Shown one piece after another: positions 26,898-35,602 of a stretch of 64,000 nt of DNA. Under the pieces are notes generated by a model. It searched no databases. It saw only the letters and a list, made by a program, of their open reading frames with translations, and was not told the origin of the DNA. The stretch spans positions 248,001 through 312,000 of the forward strand of contig NZ_CP083349.1 of assembly GCF_020035535.1 (NCBI RefSeq), in the 5' to 3' direction. Position numbers and translations under genes: made by a program. Source of the DNA: Ensifer adhaerens (lineage in GTDB: Bacteria; Pseudomonadota; Alphaproteobacteria; Rhizobiales; Rhizobiaceae). Position 1 is the first letter of the stretch. Each line of letters begins with the position of its first letter.

Positions 26898-26928
26898 ATC
26901 CCGCCCCCGAGGCGGGATTTGTGTTTGT
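26898..26928 (+). terminator. Rho-independent terminator after fliF
   Basis: ATCCCGCC (26898-26905) pairs with GGCGGGAT (26911-26918) across a five-base loop, followed by TTGTGTTTG. Position 30 bases after the fliF stop fits its role. Confidence 0.8.
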
Positions 26929-27695
26929 AGCGCGGCTGCTTTACGCGTCGCGCAGGCGTTCATGTTCGGCGCAAATATTATGAGAGTCCCACCGCGTCCG
27001 TCGCCCTCGCTGTCAATTTGCTTCAAGTTTCGAAGCGAGGTCGTCGAGTCCCGTCGTATGCCGAAGATGGTAATATTTTAACGTTATCTTAATTTATAGA
27101 TTCAGCACGCGCGCATGGCGTGCATTGTGGGTGGGCGTCTACTATGCCGGCACTCGTCTATACATAGTCAAATGAAAATATAACTTTAAAATAATCATTA
27201 GTTATTCTGAAGAAATCACAATTTATATATCGGTAAAATGAGTAGGAACTGAAAACCTCCTGGTGCAATTCAGCAACAGCTGGCAAGGCAAAGTATAATT
27301 TCTTCAGGTTCTAATTTTCAAAGAGCGACAATAAACGCCCGTTTCATGGGCAAAATGTCGCCGATGGCGCTACCTCTGATCGCCAAACTGGCACGGAAAC
27401 GTCGACCAACTTGGGAGAAAAATGTTTTCTGTCAATACGTTGCGCCTTCGTGTCGTCGATGAGCATCGCTGGGCCGAGCGTGAAAGGCTCGCTTGGATCG
27501 AATCGGCCCATGCACAGGATGGGAAGTAAATAGCCAGAACAGGGCGGTGGTATTTTTCTCGCAGCGATGTACATTTTTAACAGTTGATTCGCGTCCTGAT
27601 CTGCGACTGGTGGTAATATTCGGCTTCGGCCGGCTGTTGGCGGCGACAGTGCAAGTGCAGTTCCGGGATGGGAATCCGGTACAGGGGCTGAACTC
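26929..27695. other. Long AT-rich regulatory gap upstream of visN
   Basis: About 770 bases without a supported gene; short frames here lack ribosome-binding sites and sit in two strands at once. From about 27070 to 27340 the base composition turns strikingly AT-rich compared with the rest of the window (runs such as AATATAACTTTAAAATAATC). It contains a perfect TTAA-N7-TTAA motif and must hold the promoter of the master regulators visN-visR. The AT-rich core suggests binding by several regulators or a nucleoid protein. Confidence 0.6.
27078..27092 (+). promoter_or_regulatory. Perfect TTAA-N7-TTAA (CtrA-type) site upstream of visN
   Basis: TTAACGTTATCTTAA: two TTAA boxes separated by exactly seven bases, the arrangement bound by CtrA in alphaproteobacteria. 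It lies about 600 bases before the visN start at the left edge of the AT-rich tract. In AT-rich DNA chance matches are more likely, so confidence is moderate. Confidence 0.45.
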
Positions 27696-28436
27696 ATGAA
27701 CATTTCGCAAGCAGACATCGCTGTCTGGCCTTTGCCGACGGCGCCGACACGTGCACGCGGCGGCGGCTTCTCGCGCGAGCAGCTTTTGCGAAGGCTCGGG
27801 GATATTGCCGGGCGGGGCGCTCTGGGCAGCGGCCTGGCGGCATTGACCGAATATGTCGGCGCGGGCCACTATCTCCTGGCGCGTTACGACCTGTCGCAGG
27901 ACAACGGGCTCGATTTCGTGGTCTGTTCCGATTGGCCCTTCGATGTCGTTCGACGTCTCTCCGGCGTCGTCACGTCGCTGCACGCCAAGACGACCGAACT
28001 GGAGAAGTGCCTGGCGGTATTGCAGCCCTGCTTCTACGCACTGCCCGATGATATCGACCTGCCGCGCGGCATGAGCCGCGAATATTGTGCGATCACCTTT
28101 AACGTCGGAAGCCTGCGCTTCTCGCTGATGCTGCTCGTCCCCGAAGACGTGATCCTGTCACAGGAGAGCCTGCGGGACGTCACGCTGCTTGCCGGTTATC
28201 TCGCGAGCTTCACCACGCGCGCAGAAGTCCGACATGACCGAGACTTCGAGCTGACGGAGCGCGAACTGGAATGCCTGTTCTGGATCGCCGAAGGCAAGAC
28301 CAGCGAAGAGATCGCGGTGATCCTCGGAATCTCGCGCAACACCATCAACAACTACATCACCAGCGTCATGCGCAAGACTGCGACCAGGACGCGATCGGAA
28401 GCGATTGCTTACGCGGTGCGCAACAATCTTGTGTAA
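27696..28436 (+). CDS. visN: VisN, LuxR-type master regulator of motility
   Basis: One half of the VisN/VisR heteromer that sits at the top of the rhizobial flagellar cascade and activates rem and class II genes. The 246-residue protein has an N-terminal ligand-domain-like region (about 20-170) of the LuxR type and a C-terminal helix-turn-helix: LTERELECLFWIAEGKTSEE, then IAVILGISRNTINNYITSVM. The start ATG at 27696 lacks a strong Shine-Dalgarno (GGGGCTGAACTC precedes). The gap to visR is 12 bases. The identity as VisN rather than VisR is by order after fliF, as in S. meliloti. Confidence 0.92.
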   Translation: MNISQADIAVWPLPTAPTRARGGGFSREQLLRRLGDIAGRGALGSGLAALTEYVGAGHYLLARYDLSQDNGLDFVVCSDWPFDVVRRLSGVVTSLHAKTTELEKCLAVLQPCFYALPDDIDLPRGMSREYCAITFNVGSLRFSLMLLVPEDVILSQESLRDVTLLAGYLASFTTRAEVRHDRDFELTERELECLFWIAEGKTSEEIAVILGISRNTINNYITSVMRKTATRTRSEAIAYAVRNNLV

Positions 28437-28448
28437 GGAACGGGCGCG

Positions 28449-29189
28449 ATGACCCATTTTCTCGGTGGCGGGCGGATCGACGACGAACAAAAGCTCGCCA
28501 GACAGGGTAATCGCGCCGCGCGTGCCGCGACCTTGGTCACGCGCCTTCAAGCCATGCAGCGGCAGATCAATGCCAAGCACTTCGCCGTGCTGCGCCTCAA
28601 CGGCAAGGGAACGGCGCGAAAGCTGACCTGCGTCCTAGACAACTGGGGTCTATCGGCCGAAGCGAATGCGCATGATCTCGTCAGCATCTACGGCGAGGAG
28701 CTGATTGCCCACCTCGATCAATCCCTGCTGCCTGTGCTTTGGAACGGGGCAGGGGAGCACCAGGCGGCCGAGGTCTTCGACCTTGCGCCTTTTGCACATC
28801 GGCTGAAGGCCCGAAATCTATCCTTTTCTGGTATCGCCTTTCCCGTCAGGCTTGGCGCCCAAGGCAACGGTTACGTGATCTTTGCCGGCAATTATGTCGA
28901 TGCCTCGACGGAACAGGTGGTGGATCTGCATGGCCGCAGCTGCATGATCATGACTGACCTTTTGGCCGCCGACGAAAAGCGCATGGCGCCGGCCGAAACG
29001 CTCAGCGACCGCGAGATCGCCTGCTTGCAGATGGCAGGAGACGGCCATATCAGTGAAGAGATTGCCGAGCGCATGGGCCTCTCCGTCCATACGGTCAACG
29101 CCTATCTGGGGGCGGCGACGACCAAGCTCGATTCGGTCAACCGCATCCAGGCGATCGCCAAGGCGATCCGCCTTGGCTACATCAGCTAG
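28449..29189 (+). CDS. visR: VisR, LuxR-type master regulator of motility
   Basis: Partner of VisN, also 246 residues. The N-terminal two-thirds lacks obvious catalytic residues and may bind a small ligand or mediate dimerisation; the C-terminal HTH_LuxR domain is clear (LSDREIACLQMAGDGHISEE, then IAERMGLSVHTVNAYLGAAT). The two proteins resemble one another in length and architecture, suggesting an old duplication. It is co-transcribed with visN. Downstream genes point the other way, so the pair forms its own operon. Confidence 0.92.
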   Translation: MTHFLGGGRIDDEQKLARQGNRAARAATLVTRLQAMQRQINAKHFAVLRLNGKGTARKLTCVLDNWGLSAEANAHDLVSIYGEELIAHLDQSLLPVLWNGAGEHQAAEVFDLAPFAHRLKARNLSFSGIAFPVRLGAQGNGYVIFAGNYVDASTEQVVDLHGRSCMIMTDLLAADEKRMAPAETLSDREIACLQMAGDGHISEEIAERMGLSVHTVNAYLGAATTKLDSVNRIQAIAKAIRLGYIS

Positions 29190-29269
29190 AACCAGGCGCG
29201 GCTGCCCGCTCCGCAAGGATCTCGAGCACCGGCGCGTCGGCAAAATGCGGACGCGCTTAAGCGGCTCCC

Positions 29270-29710
29270 TCAACTGGCGAGTGGCAATTCATAGGACTTG
29301 ATGAACTTTGCGTCCGCCAGGCTTCGTGCCAGGAAGGCCGTGTTCTCGTCCGGGTCGGCCGACGGGTTCTGGAAGCTGATATGGCTGATCTCTATGCCGG
29401 CCGTCTCGTTGCCGAGGGACAGGCGGACATAGATGGTGACGCCACGGGGCTTGAGCTCCAGGTCGAGGACGATTTCCGGCTCGCAATCCCAATCCAGATT
29501 GTAGTTGCCGCCGAGGCCGAAGTTGACCGTGCCTGGCAGAAAGTAGAGCTCTGCCGCCGACTCGACCAGATCAGCGAGGCTGGCATAGGACTCGAACCGC
29601 AAGAGTGCGATGAAATCAGCGGCGTCGATCAGACGCAGTTCGGTCGCCACGGGGCGAATTGCTTCAGCTACGATCTGTTCCCGCTTCTCGGAGAATTCGC
29701 ACTTTTTCAT
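29270..29710 (-). CDS. Conserved hypothetical protein downstream of flhB (146 aa)
   Basis: I do not recognise a named domain. The soluble, acidic protein has an N-terminal helical half (FSEKREQIVAEAIRPVATEL) and a C-terminal half with alternating strands (GGNYNLDWDCEPEIVLDLEL, then GVTIYVRLSLG). No signal peptide or membrane helix is seen. It is the last gene of the leftward motA-fliM-fliN-fliG-flhB block, five bases after flhB, so it is probably co-transcribed and may have a motility-linked or export-linked role. That is inference from context only. Confidence 0.75.
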   Translation of the reverse strand: MKKCEFSEKREQIVAEAIRPVATELRLIDAADFIALLRFESYASLADLVESAAELYFLPGTVNFGLGGNYNLDWDCEPEIVLDLELKPRGVTIYVRLSLGNETAGIEISHISFQNPSADPDENTAFLARSLADAKFIKSYELPLAS

Positions 29711-29715
29711 CGGAG

Positions 29716-30792
29716 TTATGTCATCCGTTTTGGTTGCGATGCATGCACCCGGTGAATGAGTTCGGCCACAGCCTTGTAAAACACCGGTGGAATCACACTA
29801 TCGACCGAGACTTGTGCAAACATGGAGCGCGCAAGCGGCGGGTCCTCGAACACCGGCACGCCGTTTTTCTCTGCGATTTCACGGATTTTCAGGGCAACCA
29901 GATCCTGGCCCATCGCCACGACGATCGGCGCGTCGCTTTCCTCGCGCACATAGCGCAAGGCGACGGCGTAGTGGGTCGGGTTGGCGATCACCAGCGTGGC
30001 ACGCGGAACGGACGAGATCATCCGCTTGCGTGCGCGATCACGCTGCATCGAGCGCAGGCGCGACTTGACGATCGGATCGCCTTGGGCCTGCTTCATTTCC
30101 TCCTTCACCTCCTGCTTGGTCATCATCAGTTCGGTGTACCAATGGTGCCGTGACCAGAAGAGGTCGGCGATCGCCAGCACTGCGGTCGCAAACAGGATGA
30201 CGATCATGATCTCGTTGAGATCGCTCGCCATCGTCGAAAACATGGTGACCGGATCGGAGAACATCAGGTCGAGCGTCGCGAAGTAATCGTCCCACAGCAC
30301 CAGGACGACGACGATCGAGACGATGATGATCTTGAACAGCGATTTGCCGAACTCGACCAGTCCCTGGACACCGAAGATGCGCTTGAAACCGCCCATCGGC
30401 GAAATACGGTTCAGTTTCGGCTGGATACGGTCCAGTACCGGGCGCGGCAGGTTCTGGAAGATCGAGGAGCCGACGCCGAAAAGGATGAGCAGCACGAAGG
30501 CCGGCACGAGCAGCGCGGTCGATTTCCACGCAAGATGGGTGATGAGCGCCACCACGTCCGTCGCGTTTTCCAGCCGCCACGCTTCGGGTTGCTCGAAGAT
30601 GTCCTTCAAGGCCTCCGCCATGGTGCTGACGCCGTCGGCAAGAAAGAAGACGAAGAAGATGTAGATCGCGAGCGTCGAGGCGAACATTGTCGCCTCGCGG
30701 GAGAAGGGCACATTACCCTTCTCGGCGGCGTCGGAGATCTTCTTCTCGGACGGGGCCTCTGTTTTGCTGTCTTTATCCTGATCATCAGACAT
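29716..30792 (-). CDS. flhB: Flagellar export gate protein FlhB
   Basis: Inner-membrane component of the flagellar type III export apparatus that switches substrate from rod/hook to filament type. The 358-residue protein starts with a charged cytoplasmic tail, has four hydrophobic segments (about 37-60, 85-108, 150-168 and 195-212), and a cytoplasmic domain with the self-cleavage motif Asn271-Pro-Thr-His. The usual interacting substrate is the hook-length protein FliK, encoded at 55.3 kb. A 272-base gap separates it from fliG, with a hairpin between them. Confidence 0.96.
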   Translation of the reverse strand: MSDDQDKDSKTEAPSEKKISDAAEKGNVPFSREATMFASTLAIYIFFVFFLADGVSTMAEALKDIFEQPEAWRLENATDVVALITHLAWKSTALLVPAFVLLILFGVGSSIFQNLPRPVLDRIQPKLNRISPMGGFKRIFGVQGLVEFGKSLFKIIIVSIVVVLVLWDDYFATLDLMFSDPVTMFSTMASDLNEIMIVILFATAVLAIADLFWSRHHWYTELMMTKQEVKEEMKQAQGDPIVKSRLRSMQRDRARKRMISSVPRATLVIANPTHYAVALRYVREESDAPIVVAMGQDLVALKIREIAEKNGVPVFEDPPLARSMFAQVSVDSVIPPVFYKAVAELIHRVHASQPKRMT

Positions 30793-30966
30793 GAAGCAGG
30801 AAGGCTCCGGTTACATCCAGGCAGCGTTGATCGCGATTCCTTCAACGCCTCGCGTCTCTTCAGACGTGCAAAGGTCGCTGCAAGACGTCGGGCTGCCGCA
30901 TATTCTTCAAGATCGATGTCGATCCAGGGAATGCAGTAGTGAACCGGGAAGGCAAGGCAGGCAAGC

Positions 30967-30996
30967 GTTGAGCCCCGGCATTCGCCAGGGCTCAAC
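30967..30996 (-). promoter_or_regulatory. Hairpin between fliG and flhB
   Basis: GTTGAGCCC (30967-30975) pairs with GGGCTCAAC (30988-30996). There is no U-run on either strand. A second inverted repeat, GCAAGCGGCC (31049-31058) with 31068-31077, spans the fliG stop codon. Together they may attenuate or process the fliG-flhB transcript. Confidence 0.4.
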
Positions 30997-31064
30997 AGGA
31001 AATACGGTGAGGATGGCGCGCGCCGTCTGTCCGTGCGATGGGCTGTCCGCAAGCGGCCGTCGGA

Positions 31065-32096
31065 TCAGGCCGCTTGCGCGTCCTTTTCCTTGAGTTCGAG
31101 CTGGCCGCTGGCGGCCAGTCGAATGGCTTCCTGGGTGATCGAACGCCGTGCGATCGCGATGTCGCGCGGGTTGATGCCGGCATCGCCCATGGCGAGGTCG
31201 GATTCGATCATGCGGCGTTGTCGTGCGCCGATCGAGGCGAGCACCGATTCGCGCAGTTCTCCCGTCGATCCGCGCAGCGCCATCGTGATGATGTCCGTCG
31301 ACACGTCGTTGAAGAGCTGAACGCGGCTGCGTTGCGGCATGTAGAGCACGTCGTCGAAGAGGAAGATCTTCGGGCGCACCTTGTTGGCGGACGCGGTGCT
31401 GAGCGATTCGAGCGACGCGAGCAGGGTATCCACTTGCGGCTTGTCGAGTTCGTTCATCACTTCGGCGATCTTGGCCGGGCCGGCGGAATTGCGTTCCGCT
31501 TCCATCTCGCCGATCATTTCCAGGACGCGCCTCTCGATGATCGCAGCCGCCTTGGAGTTGACGTCCTTCATGTTGACCGCACGCTTCAGGATGTCCGGCC
31601 GCTGCTCTTCGGAAAGCTGCAGCAGGACCTTGGCGCCGAAGCCCGAAGGCATCATCGACAGCACGTAGGCGATCGTCTGCGGGTGTTCCTTGGCAAGCTG
31701 CATCGATACGGCCACCGGATCGCATTCCTGCAGGCGGTCCCAGATGCTGGCTTCGTAGGATTGGAAGGTGGCGCGGCGCCCGAGCAGGCCGTCGACCTCG
31801 TCGGGGGTCAGGCCTTCTTCGAGGATGCTTTCGATCGCCTTGGCATTGTCCATCAGTCCGGCGCCCTCTGTGAAGAGGTCTTCGAACTCGTTGACGAGAG
31901 CTTCCAGCTCATGCGGCGGGATGGCGCGCAGCGATTGAGCCGCAGCGATGATCGACTGCAGCTCGCTCTGGGTGAAGAACTTCAAGAGCTTGCTTGCTAC
32001 GCCCTTGCCCATGGCAAGCAGAACGGCCGCCGCCTTGTCCGTCTGGCTCAGCGGCCTTGATAGCGCCTGAGCCTCGAAACTTTCGAAATCCATCAT
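31065..32096 (-). CDS. fliG: Flagellar rotor/switch protein FliG
   Basis: Forms the rotor ring that receives torque from MotA and links FliF to FliM. The 343-residue chain contains the N-terminal FliF-binding domain (TDKAAAVLLAMGKGVASKLL), the middle domain (EHPQTIAYVLSMMPSGFGAK) and the C-terminal motor domain with the charged torque helix (MALRGSTGELRESVLASIGA, then RQRRMIESDL). Length is normal. It follows fliN by 29 bases in the leftward motA-fliM-fliN-fliG operon. Confidence 0.97.
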   Translation of the reverse strand: MMDFESFEAQALSRPLSQTDKAAAVLLAMGKGVASKLLKFFTQSELQSIIAAAQSLRAIPPHELEALVNEFEDLFTEGAGLMDNAKAIESILEEGLTPDEVDGLLGRRATFQSYEASIWDRLQECDPVAVSMQLAKEHPQTIAYVLSMMPSGFGAKVLLQLSEEQRPDILKRAVNMKDVNSKAAAIIERRVLEMIGEMEAERNSAGPAKIAEVMNELDKPQVDTLLASLESLSTASANKVRPKIFLFDDVLYMPQRSRVQLFNDVSTDIITMALRGSTGELRESVLASIGARQRRMIESDLAMGDAGINPRDIAIARRSITQEAIRLAASGQLELKEKDAQAA

Positions 32097-32125
32097 GGAT
32101 TTATCCTTCGCCCGATCATCGGGCT

Positions 32126-32749
32126 TTATGACTTCTTGCTGCCCTTGATCTCGATGAGTTTGACGCCGAATCGGGTGTCGTCGCCTTCGAGAACGGTAAT
32201 TTCGCCGCGGCCGATCACCCGGCCGTTGACCATGATCTCGACCGGCTCGCCGATCCGGCGATCGAGCGCAATCGTTGCACCTTCGCTCAGGTTCATGAGA
32301 CCGGAAACCTGCATGCGGCTGGTGCCGAGCACGATCTGGACGTCGATCGGGATATCCATGATCAGGTCGATATTGGCCGTCATGCCGCTGCCTGGCGGCG
32401 CGTAGATCGCAGCTTCAGCGCTGTCGAAGGACGTCGCGCCGAAATCCGTGCCGCCGAAATTGCTCGAAGCGGAGCCGCCGCCGAGATCGGCGCCGAAGTC
32501 ATTGGAGCCAAAGTCGGTGGAGCCGAAATCGCCGCCGAACGCGTCGAGGCCGCCGGCCGGTGCGCCGAACTCGCTACCGAAATCTGTTGCCGCGCCAGCG
32601 GGCTCGCTGCCGAAATCCGAGCCGAAGGCCGCCGGCGCATCCGAATCCTGCTTGAGGACACCGCGCAGGTCATTGATCGCCTGGTCGAGTTCCATGTCTC
32701 CGACAGCGGCTTCTGCCTGTTCGTTGATGGGTGCTTTCTTGGGTGCCAT
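32126..32749 (-). CDS. fliN: Flagellar switch protein FliN with repeat-rich linker
   Basis: The C-terminal 85 residues ([20 protein letters not shown], then [20 protein letters not shown]) form the SpoA domain of FliN, part of the C ring. The N-terminal part is unusual: about residues 45-120 consist of Gly/Phe/Ser/Asp-rich low-complexity sequence with repeated DFGS, DFGA and EFGA units. At 207 residues it is well above the E. coli length (137). The ATG at 32749 gives [11 protein letters not shown]; an earlier ATG at 32785 is possible and neither has a strong ribosome-binding site. Confidence 0.95.
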   Translation of the reverse strand: MAPKKAPINEQAEAAVGDMELDQAINDLRGVLKQDSDAPAAFGSDFGSEPAGAATDFGSEFGAPAGGLDAFGGDFGSTDFGSNDFGADLGGGSASSNFGGTDFGATSFDSAEAAIYAPPGSGMTANIDLIMDIPIDVQIVLGTSRMQVSGLMNLSEGATIALDRRIGEPVEIMVNGRVIGRGEITVLEGDDTRFGVKLIEIKGSKKS

Positions 32750-32809
32750 GTGAGAACTATTCCAGTTGAAGCTTGCCTCAGGCATGCTGCGAGGGCGCGG
32801 CAGGCCGAT

Positions 32810-33754
32810 TTAACTCATGATGTGGCGAAGGATGTCCTGCTCGGAGCCATGAGTATCCTTGACCCGAACGGTGTATTTCGATCCCGATCGTCCAAATTCG
32901 CAGACATAAAGGTCGCGACCGTTGGCGTTGACGTCGACGCGAACGTCCTGGGCGTCATGGAAGGGAATGACGTCGCCTGCCTGCAGCCGGCTGATCGTTT
33001 CGAGCGTCAGGCTTTCGAGCCGGATGCGCGCCTCGATCGTGACGGCGGAACGGCGGACCTGTTCCTCGAGCTGCTCGGTCCATTCGGCCTTCGCCTTGCG
33101 CTGCTGGCCGCTGCCCTTCGGGAAGACGATCGTGGTCTTCAAGAGGACGCTTTGCGGGACGATGACGGAGAAGGTGGACAGGACAGGGCCGAAGCCGATC
33201 GTCATGTCGATGGCGCCCGCATGGATGTCCTCGATCATCGGATCGACCTTGGGACGCGACACGCTGTTGAGCGGACGTTCGACGATCGGTTCGAAACCGC
33301 CAGGCGCGTTGACGGCGGTGCGCAACACGTCGGCGATCTTTTCGAAAAGCGGTACGGCGACGTCGATCTCGATCTGGGAAAGTGCGCGCGGCTGCGGCTC
33401 CTCGATGCCTTCAGGCTCGGCGCCGAGCAACGCCTCGACGATAGTGATGATGATCGGGCTGTCGCAGGCGACCTGGAAATCCGCGCACCAGTTGCGCAAC
33501 GACACGTCGCTGATCACCACGCCGGTACCAAGGCCGGCGATCAGCTGCTGGCGGAGCCCCGTTCGGAAACCGGCATAGCCGATCGTGACGTCGAGGCCCG
33601 TCTCCGCCCGGCAGATGTCGGGCAGGAATTCGCCGAAGACCTGACCGAGCTCAAGAGCCAGCCGGCCGATCACCTTGTCGTCGCCAAGCGCGCCGGTCAT
33701 GCGCGCCAGGAGTTTCCGGTCGAATGCGTGAACGTTGGATGTTGCGGAATTCAT
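32810..33754 (-). CDS. fliM: Flagellar switch protein FliM
   Basis: C-ring component between FliG and FliN and receiver of phosphorylated CheY2. The 314-residue protein shows the CheC-like middle domain (about 40-210) and a C-terminal SpoA domain (VTIEARIRLESLTLETISRL, then PFHDAQDVRVDVNANGRDL). The N-terminal CheY-binding peptide seen in E. coli (LSQxEIDAL) is not at the very N-terminus; LSQIEIDVA occurs instead near residue 123. It follows motA after four bases, so is translationally coupled. Family match is moderate by eye but synteny is decisive. Confidence 0.92.
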   Translation of the reverse strand: MNSATSNVHAFDRKLLARMTGALGDDKVIGRLALELGQVFGEFLPDICRAETGLDVTIGYAGFRTGLRQQLIAGLGTGVVISDVSLRNWCADFQVACDSPIIITIVEALLGAEPEGIEEPQPRALSQIEIDVAVPLFEKIADVLRTAVNAPGGFEPIVERPLNSVSRPKVDPMIEDIHAGAIDMTIGFGPVLSTFSVIVPQSVLLKTTIVFPKGSGQQRKAKAEWTEQLEEQVRRSAVTIEARIRLESLTLETISRLQAGDVIPFHDAQDVRVDVNANGRDLYVCEFGRSGSKYTVRVKDTHGSEQDILRHIMS

Positions 33755-33758
33755 GGGA

Positions 33759-34637
33759 TCAAGCCGCCTTGCTTTCGCCGCCGCCGCCGGGGTTCATCAT
33801 TTCCTGCTCGACCGCATCGATCGACGGACGCTCGTAGGCCGAGATGGTCTTGCGGCCGTATTCGAGCGCAACCTGCGGTACCGAACCGTTCATGTAGGCA
33901 AGCAGCGTCTGCTTGACGATGATGTAGAGGCGGTTCTGCTTCTCGCGGACGGACTTGATGTTGGCGACCAGCGGCGCGACGATCGAATAGGACAGGAACA
34001 CGCCAAGCAGCGTGCCGACGAGTGCGGCTGCGATCTTGGCGCCGAGAACTTCCGGCGCCTCGCTGATCGCGCCCATCGCCTTGATGACGCCGAGAACGGC
34101 CGCGACGATACCGATGGCCGGAAAGGCGTCGCCCATCGTGTTCAGCGCGTGATAGCACTTCATCTTGTCGTGGGTGATGGTCTGGATCTCTTCGTCCATC
34201 AGCGCTTCGATCTCGTGCGAACGGGCGTTGCCGATGATGATCAGGCGCACGTAGTCGCAGATGAAGGCGGTCAGTTCCTTGTTCTTCAGAACCGTCGGCG
34301 CCGCCTGGAAGATCGAGGATTCTTCCGGGTTGTCGATGTGGCTTTCGATCTCGTTGCGCGACTTGGTGCGCAGATCCCGCATCAGCGAATAGAGAACGCC
34401 GAGCGTGTCGAGATATTCGCGCTCCTTCGGCACCCGGTGGCGAAAGGCCTCACCGAGCGCCTTGCCGGTGTCCTTCACCACCTTCATCGAGTTGGCCATG
34501 ATAAAGCCGCCGATGCCGGCACCGCCGATGATCAGCAGTTCGAAGGGCTGGTTGAGGACCTCCATGTGGCCGCCCATGGCCAGATAGCCGCCGAGAATAC
34601 AGCCGAACGTCACAAGAAGCCCGATGATGATGTTCAT
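33759..34637 (-). CDS. motA: Flagellar stator protein MotA
   Basis: Proton-channel subunit of the stator, pairing with MotB (52.8 kb). The 292-residue membrane protein has four hydrophobic segments (residues about 1-20, 30-48, 170-190, 200-222), a large cytoplasmic loop with the charged region that touches FliG, and the [17 protein letters not shown] helix lining the channel. It is the first gene of the leftward switch operon, divergent from the DUF1217-flgF operon across 183 bases of shared control region. Confidence 0.96.
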   Translation of the reverse strand: MNIIIGLLVTFGCILGGYLAMGGHMEVLNQPFELLIIGGAGIGGFIMANSMKVVKDTGKALGEAFRHRVPKEREYLDTLGVLYSLMRDLRTKSRNEIESHIDNPEESSIFQAAPTVLKNKELTAFICDYVRLIIIGNARSHEIEALMDEEIQTITHDKMKCYHALNTMGDAFPAIGIVAAVLGVIKAMGAISEAPEVLGAKIAAALVGTLLGVFLSYSIVAPLVANIKSVREKQNRLYIIVKQTLLAYMNGSVPQVALEYGRKTISAYERPSIDAVEQEMMNPGGGGESKAA

Positions 34638-34820
34638 TTTCGATACCTGTCGCGATCTTATTTTCCGCTAACGGGATACGGTTTCATCCTTGCGTGAGGC
34701 TGGCCGGTAAGGGTGATGGGAGCATTCATCGGAACAGGTTCGCGCAAGGCTATCCGGTCAGGATTTGGCAAGGCAGGGCGCATGCTCTGTCTGTGTCATT
34801 CCGGCAGGGGCAAACCGATC
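34638..34820. promoter_or_regulatory. Divergent control region, motA and flgF operons
   Basis: This 183-base gap separates two oppositely directed class II flagellar operons. It should contain both promoters and, by analogy with S. meliloti, VisNR-dependent elements. The sequence next to motA is AT-rich (TTATTTTCCGC). I see no TTAA-N7-TTAA motif. Confidence 0.5.
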
Positions 34821-35600
34821 GTGACCACGACCTATACGAGCTACAAGCTGATAACGGCCGACTTGACCAGGTCGTTGGCCCGTGTTGCCGAGCAGCCGGA
34901 TGTGGCCCGCGAGACGGAGTACTACCTGTCGAAAATCGGCGACGTCAAAACGATCGACGATTTCTTTGCCGATACCAGGCTCTACAACTACGCCATGAAG
35001 GCTCACGGTCTCGAAGACATGGGCTATGCCAAGGCTTTCATGCGCAAGGTGCTGACCGAAGGCATCGACAAGGATGATGCCTTCGCCAACAAGCTGACCG
35101 ACAACCGCTACAAGCAGCTCGTCGAATCGCTGAATTTCGCCGCCCACGGCGCAGCCGCCACATCCTTCGACCGCGCGCAGAAGGGCGTCGCCGACAAATA
35201 CGCCCGCCAGACGCTGGAGCAGAATGCCGGCGAAGAGAATGCCGGCGTGCGGCTTGCCCTCTATTTCTCGCGCATGGCGCCGACGATCGGCAGTGGTTAT
35301 GAGATCATCGCCGACGAGGCGCTGGCCCAGGTGGTGCGCACGGCGCTGCAACTGCCCGACGAATTCGCCGCGACCGATGTCGATCGTCAGGCCGAGGCCT
35401 ATGAAGAGGCGATCGATTTCAAGGACTTCCAGAGCCCGAGCAAACTGACCGAGTTTCTCGACCGGTTCACGGCGCTCTGGGAAATCAAAAATTCAACGGA
35501 CGGTTATGATCCGCTCGCAGTCTTCGGTTCTTCGAGCGGCTACGGCATCTCTTCCGATCTTCTCCTGTCCATCAATAGCCTGAAACTCGGGGGACGCTGA
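34821..35600 (+). CDS. DUF1217 family protein, first gene of flgF operon
   Basis: A 259-residue soluble protein that matches DUF1217, a family found almost only in flagellar clusters of alphaproteobacteria. Recognisable parts are TSYKLITADLTRSLARVAEQ, TRLYNYAMKAHGLEDMGYAK, the repeat-like KYARQTLEQNAGEENAGVRL, and the C-terminal YGISSDLLLSINSLKLGGR. Its role is unknown; the position just before flgF suggests a rod-assembly or export helper. I chose the GTG at 34821 (AGGGG upstream); the frame is open back to 34713, giving 36 extra residues of unlikely composition. Confidence 0.85.
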   Translation: MTTTYTSYKLITADLTRSLARVAEQPDVARETEYYLSKIGDVKTIDDFFADTRLYNYAMKAHGLEDMGYAKAFMRKVLTEGIDKDDAFANKLTDNRYKQLVESLNFAAHGAAATSFDRAQKGVADKYARQTLEQNAGEENAGVRLALYFSRMAPTIGSGYEIIADEALAQVVRTALQLPDEFAATDVDRQAEAYEEAIDFKDFQSPSKLTEFLDRFTALWEIKNSTDGYDPLAVFGSSSGYGISSDLLLSINSLKLGGR

Positions 35601-35602
35601 AC

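Noticed and set aside
25047..27026. 659-codon frame antisense to fliF
   Set aside because: Shadow of fliF; low-complexity translation and no family motifs.
27432..27983. 183-codon minus-strand frame upstream of visN
   Set aside because: Overlaps visN, and its translation has no recognisable features; more likely chance in the regulatory gap.
30907..31725. 272-codon minus-strand frame covering the fliG end and the fliG-flhB gap
   Set aside because: It is an alternate frame of fliG extended through a hairpin; no motif or start signal.
33375..33400. LSQIEIDVA in FliM as a displaced CheY-binding peptide
   Set aside because: It resembles the E. coli LSQxEIDAL motif, but lies inside the folded middle domain at about residue 123, so a chance likeness is more probable.
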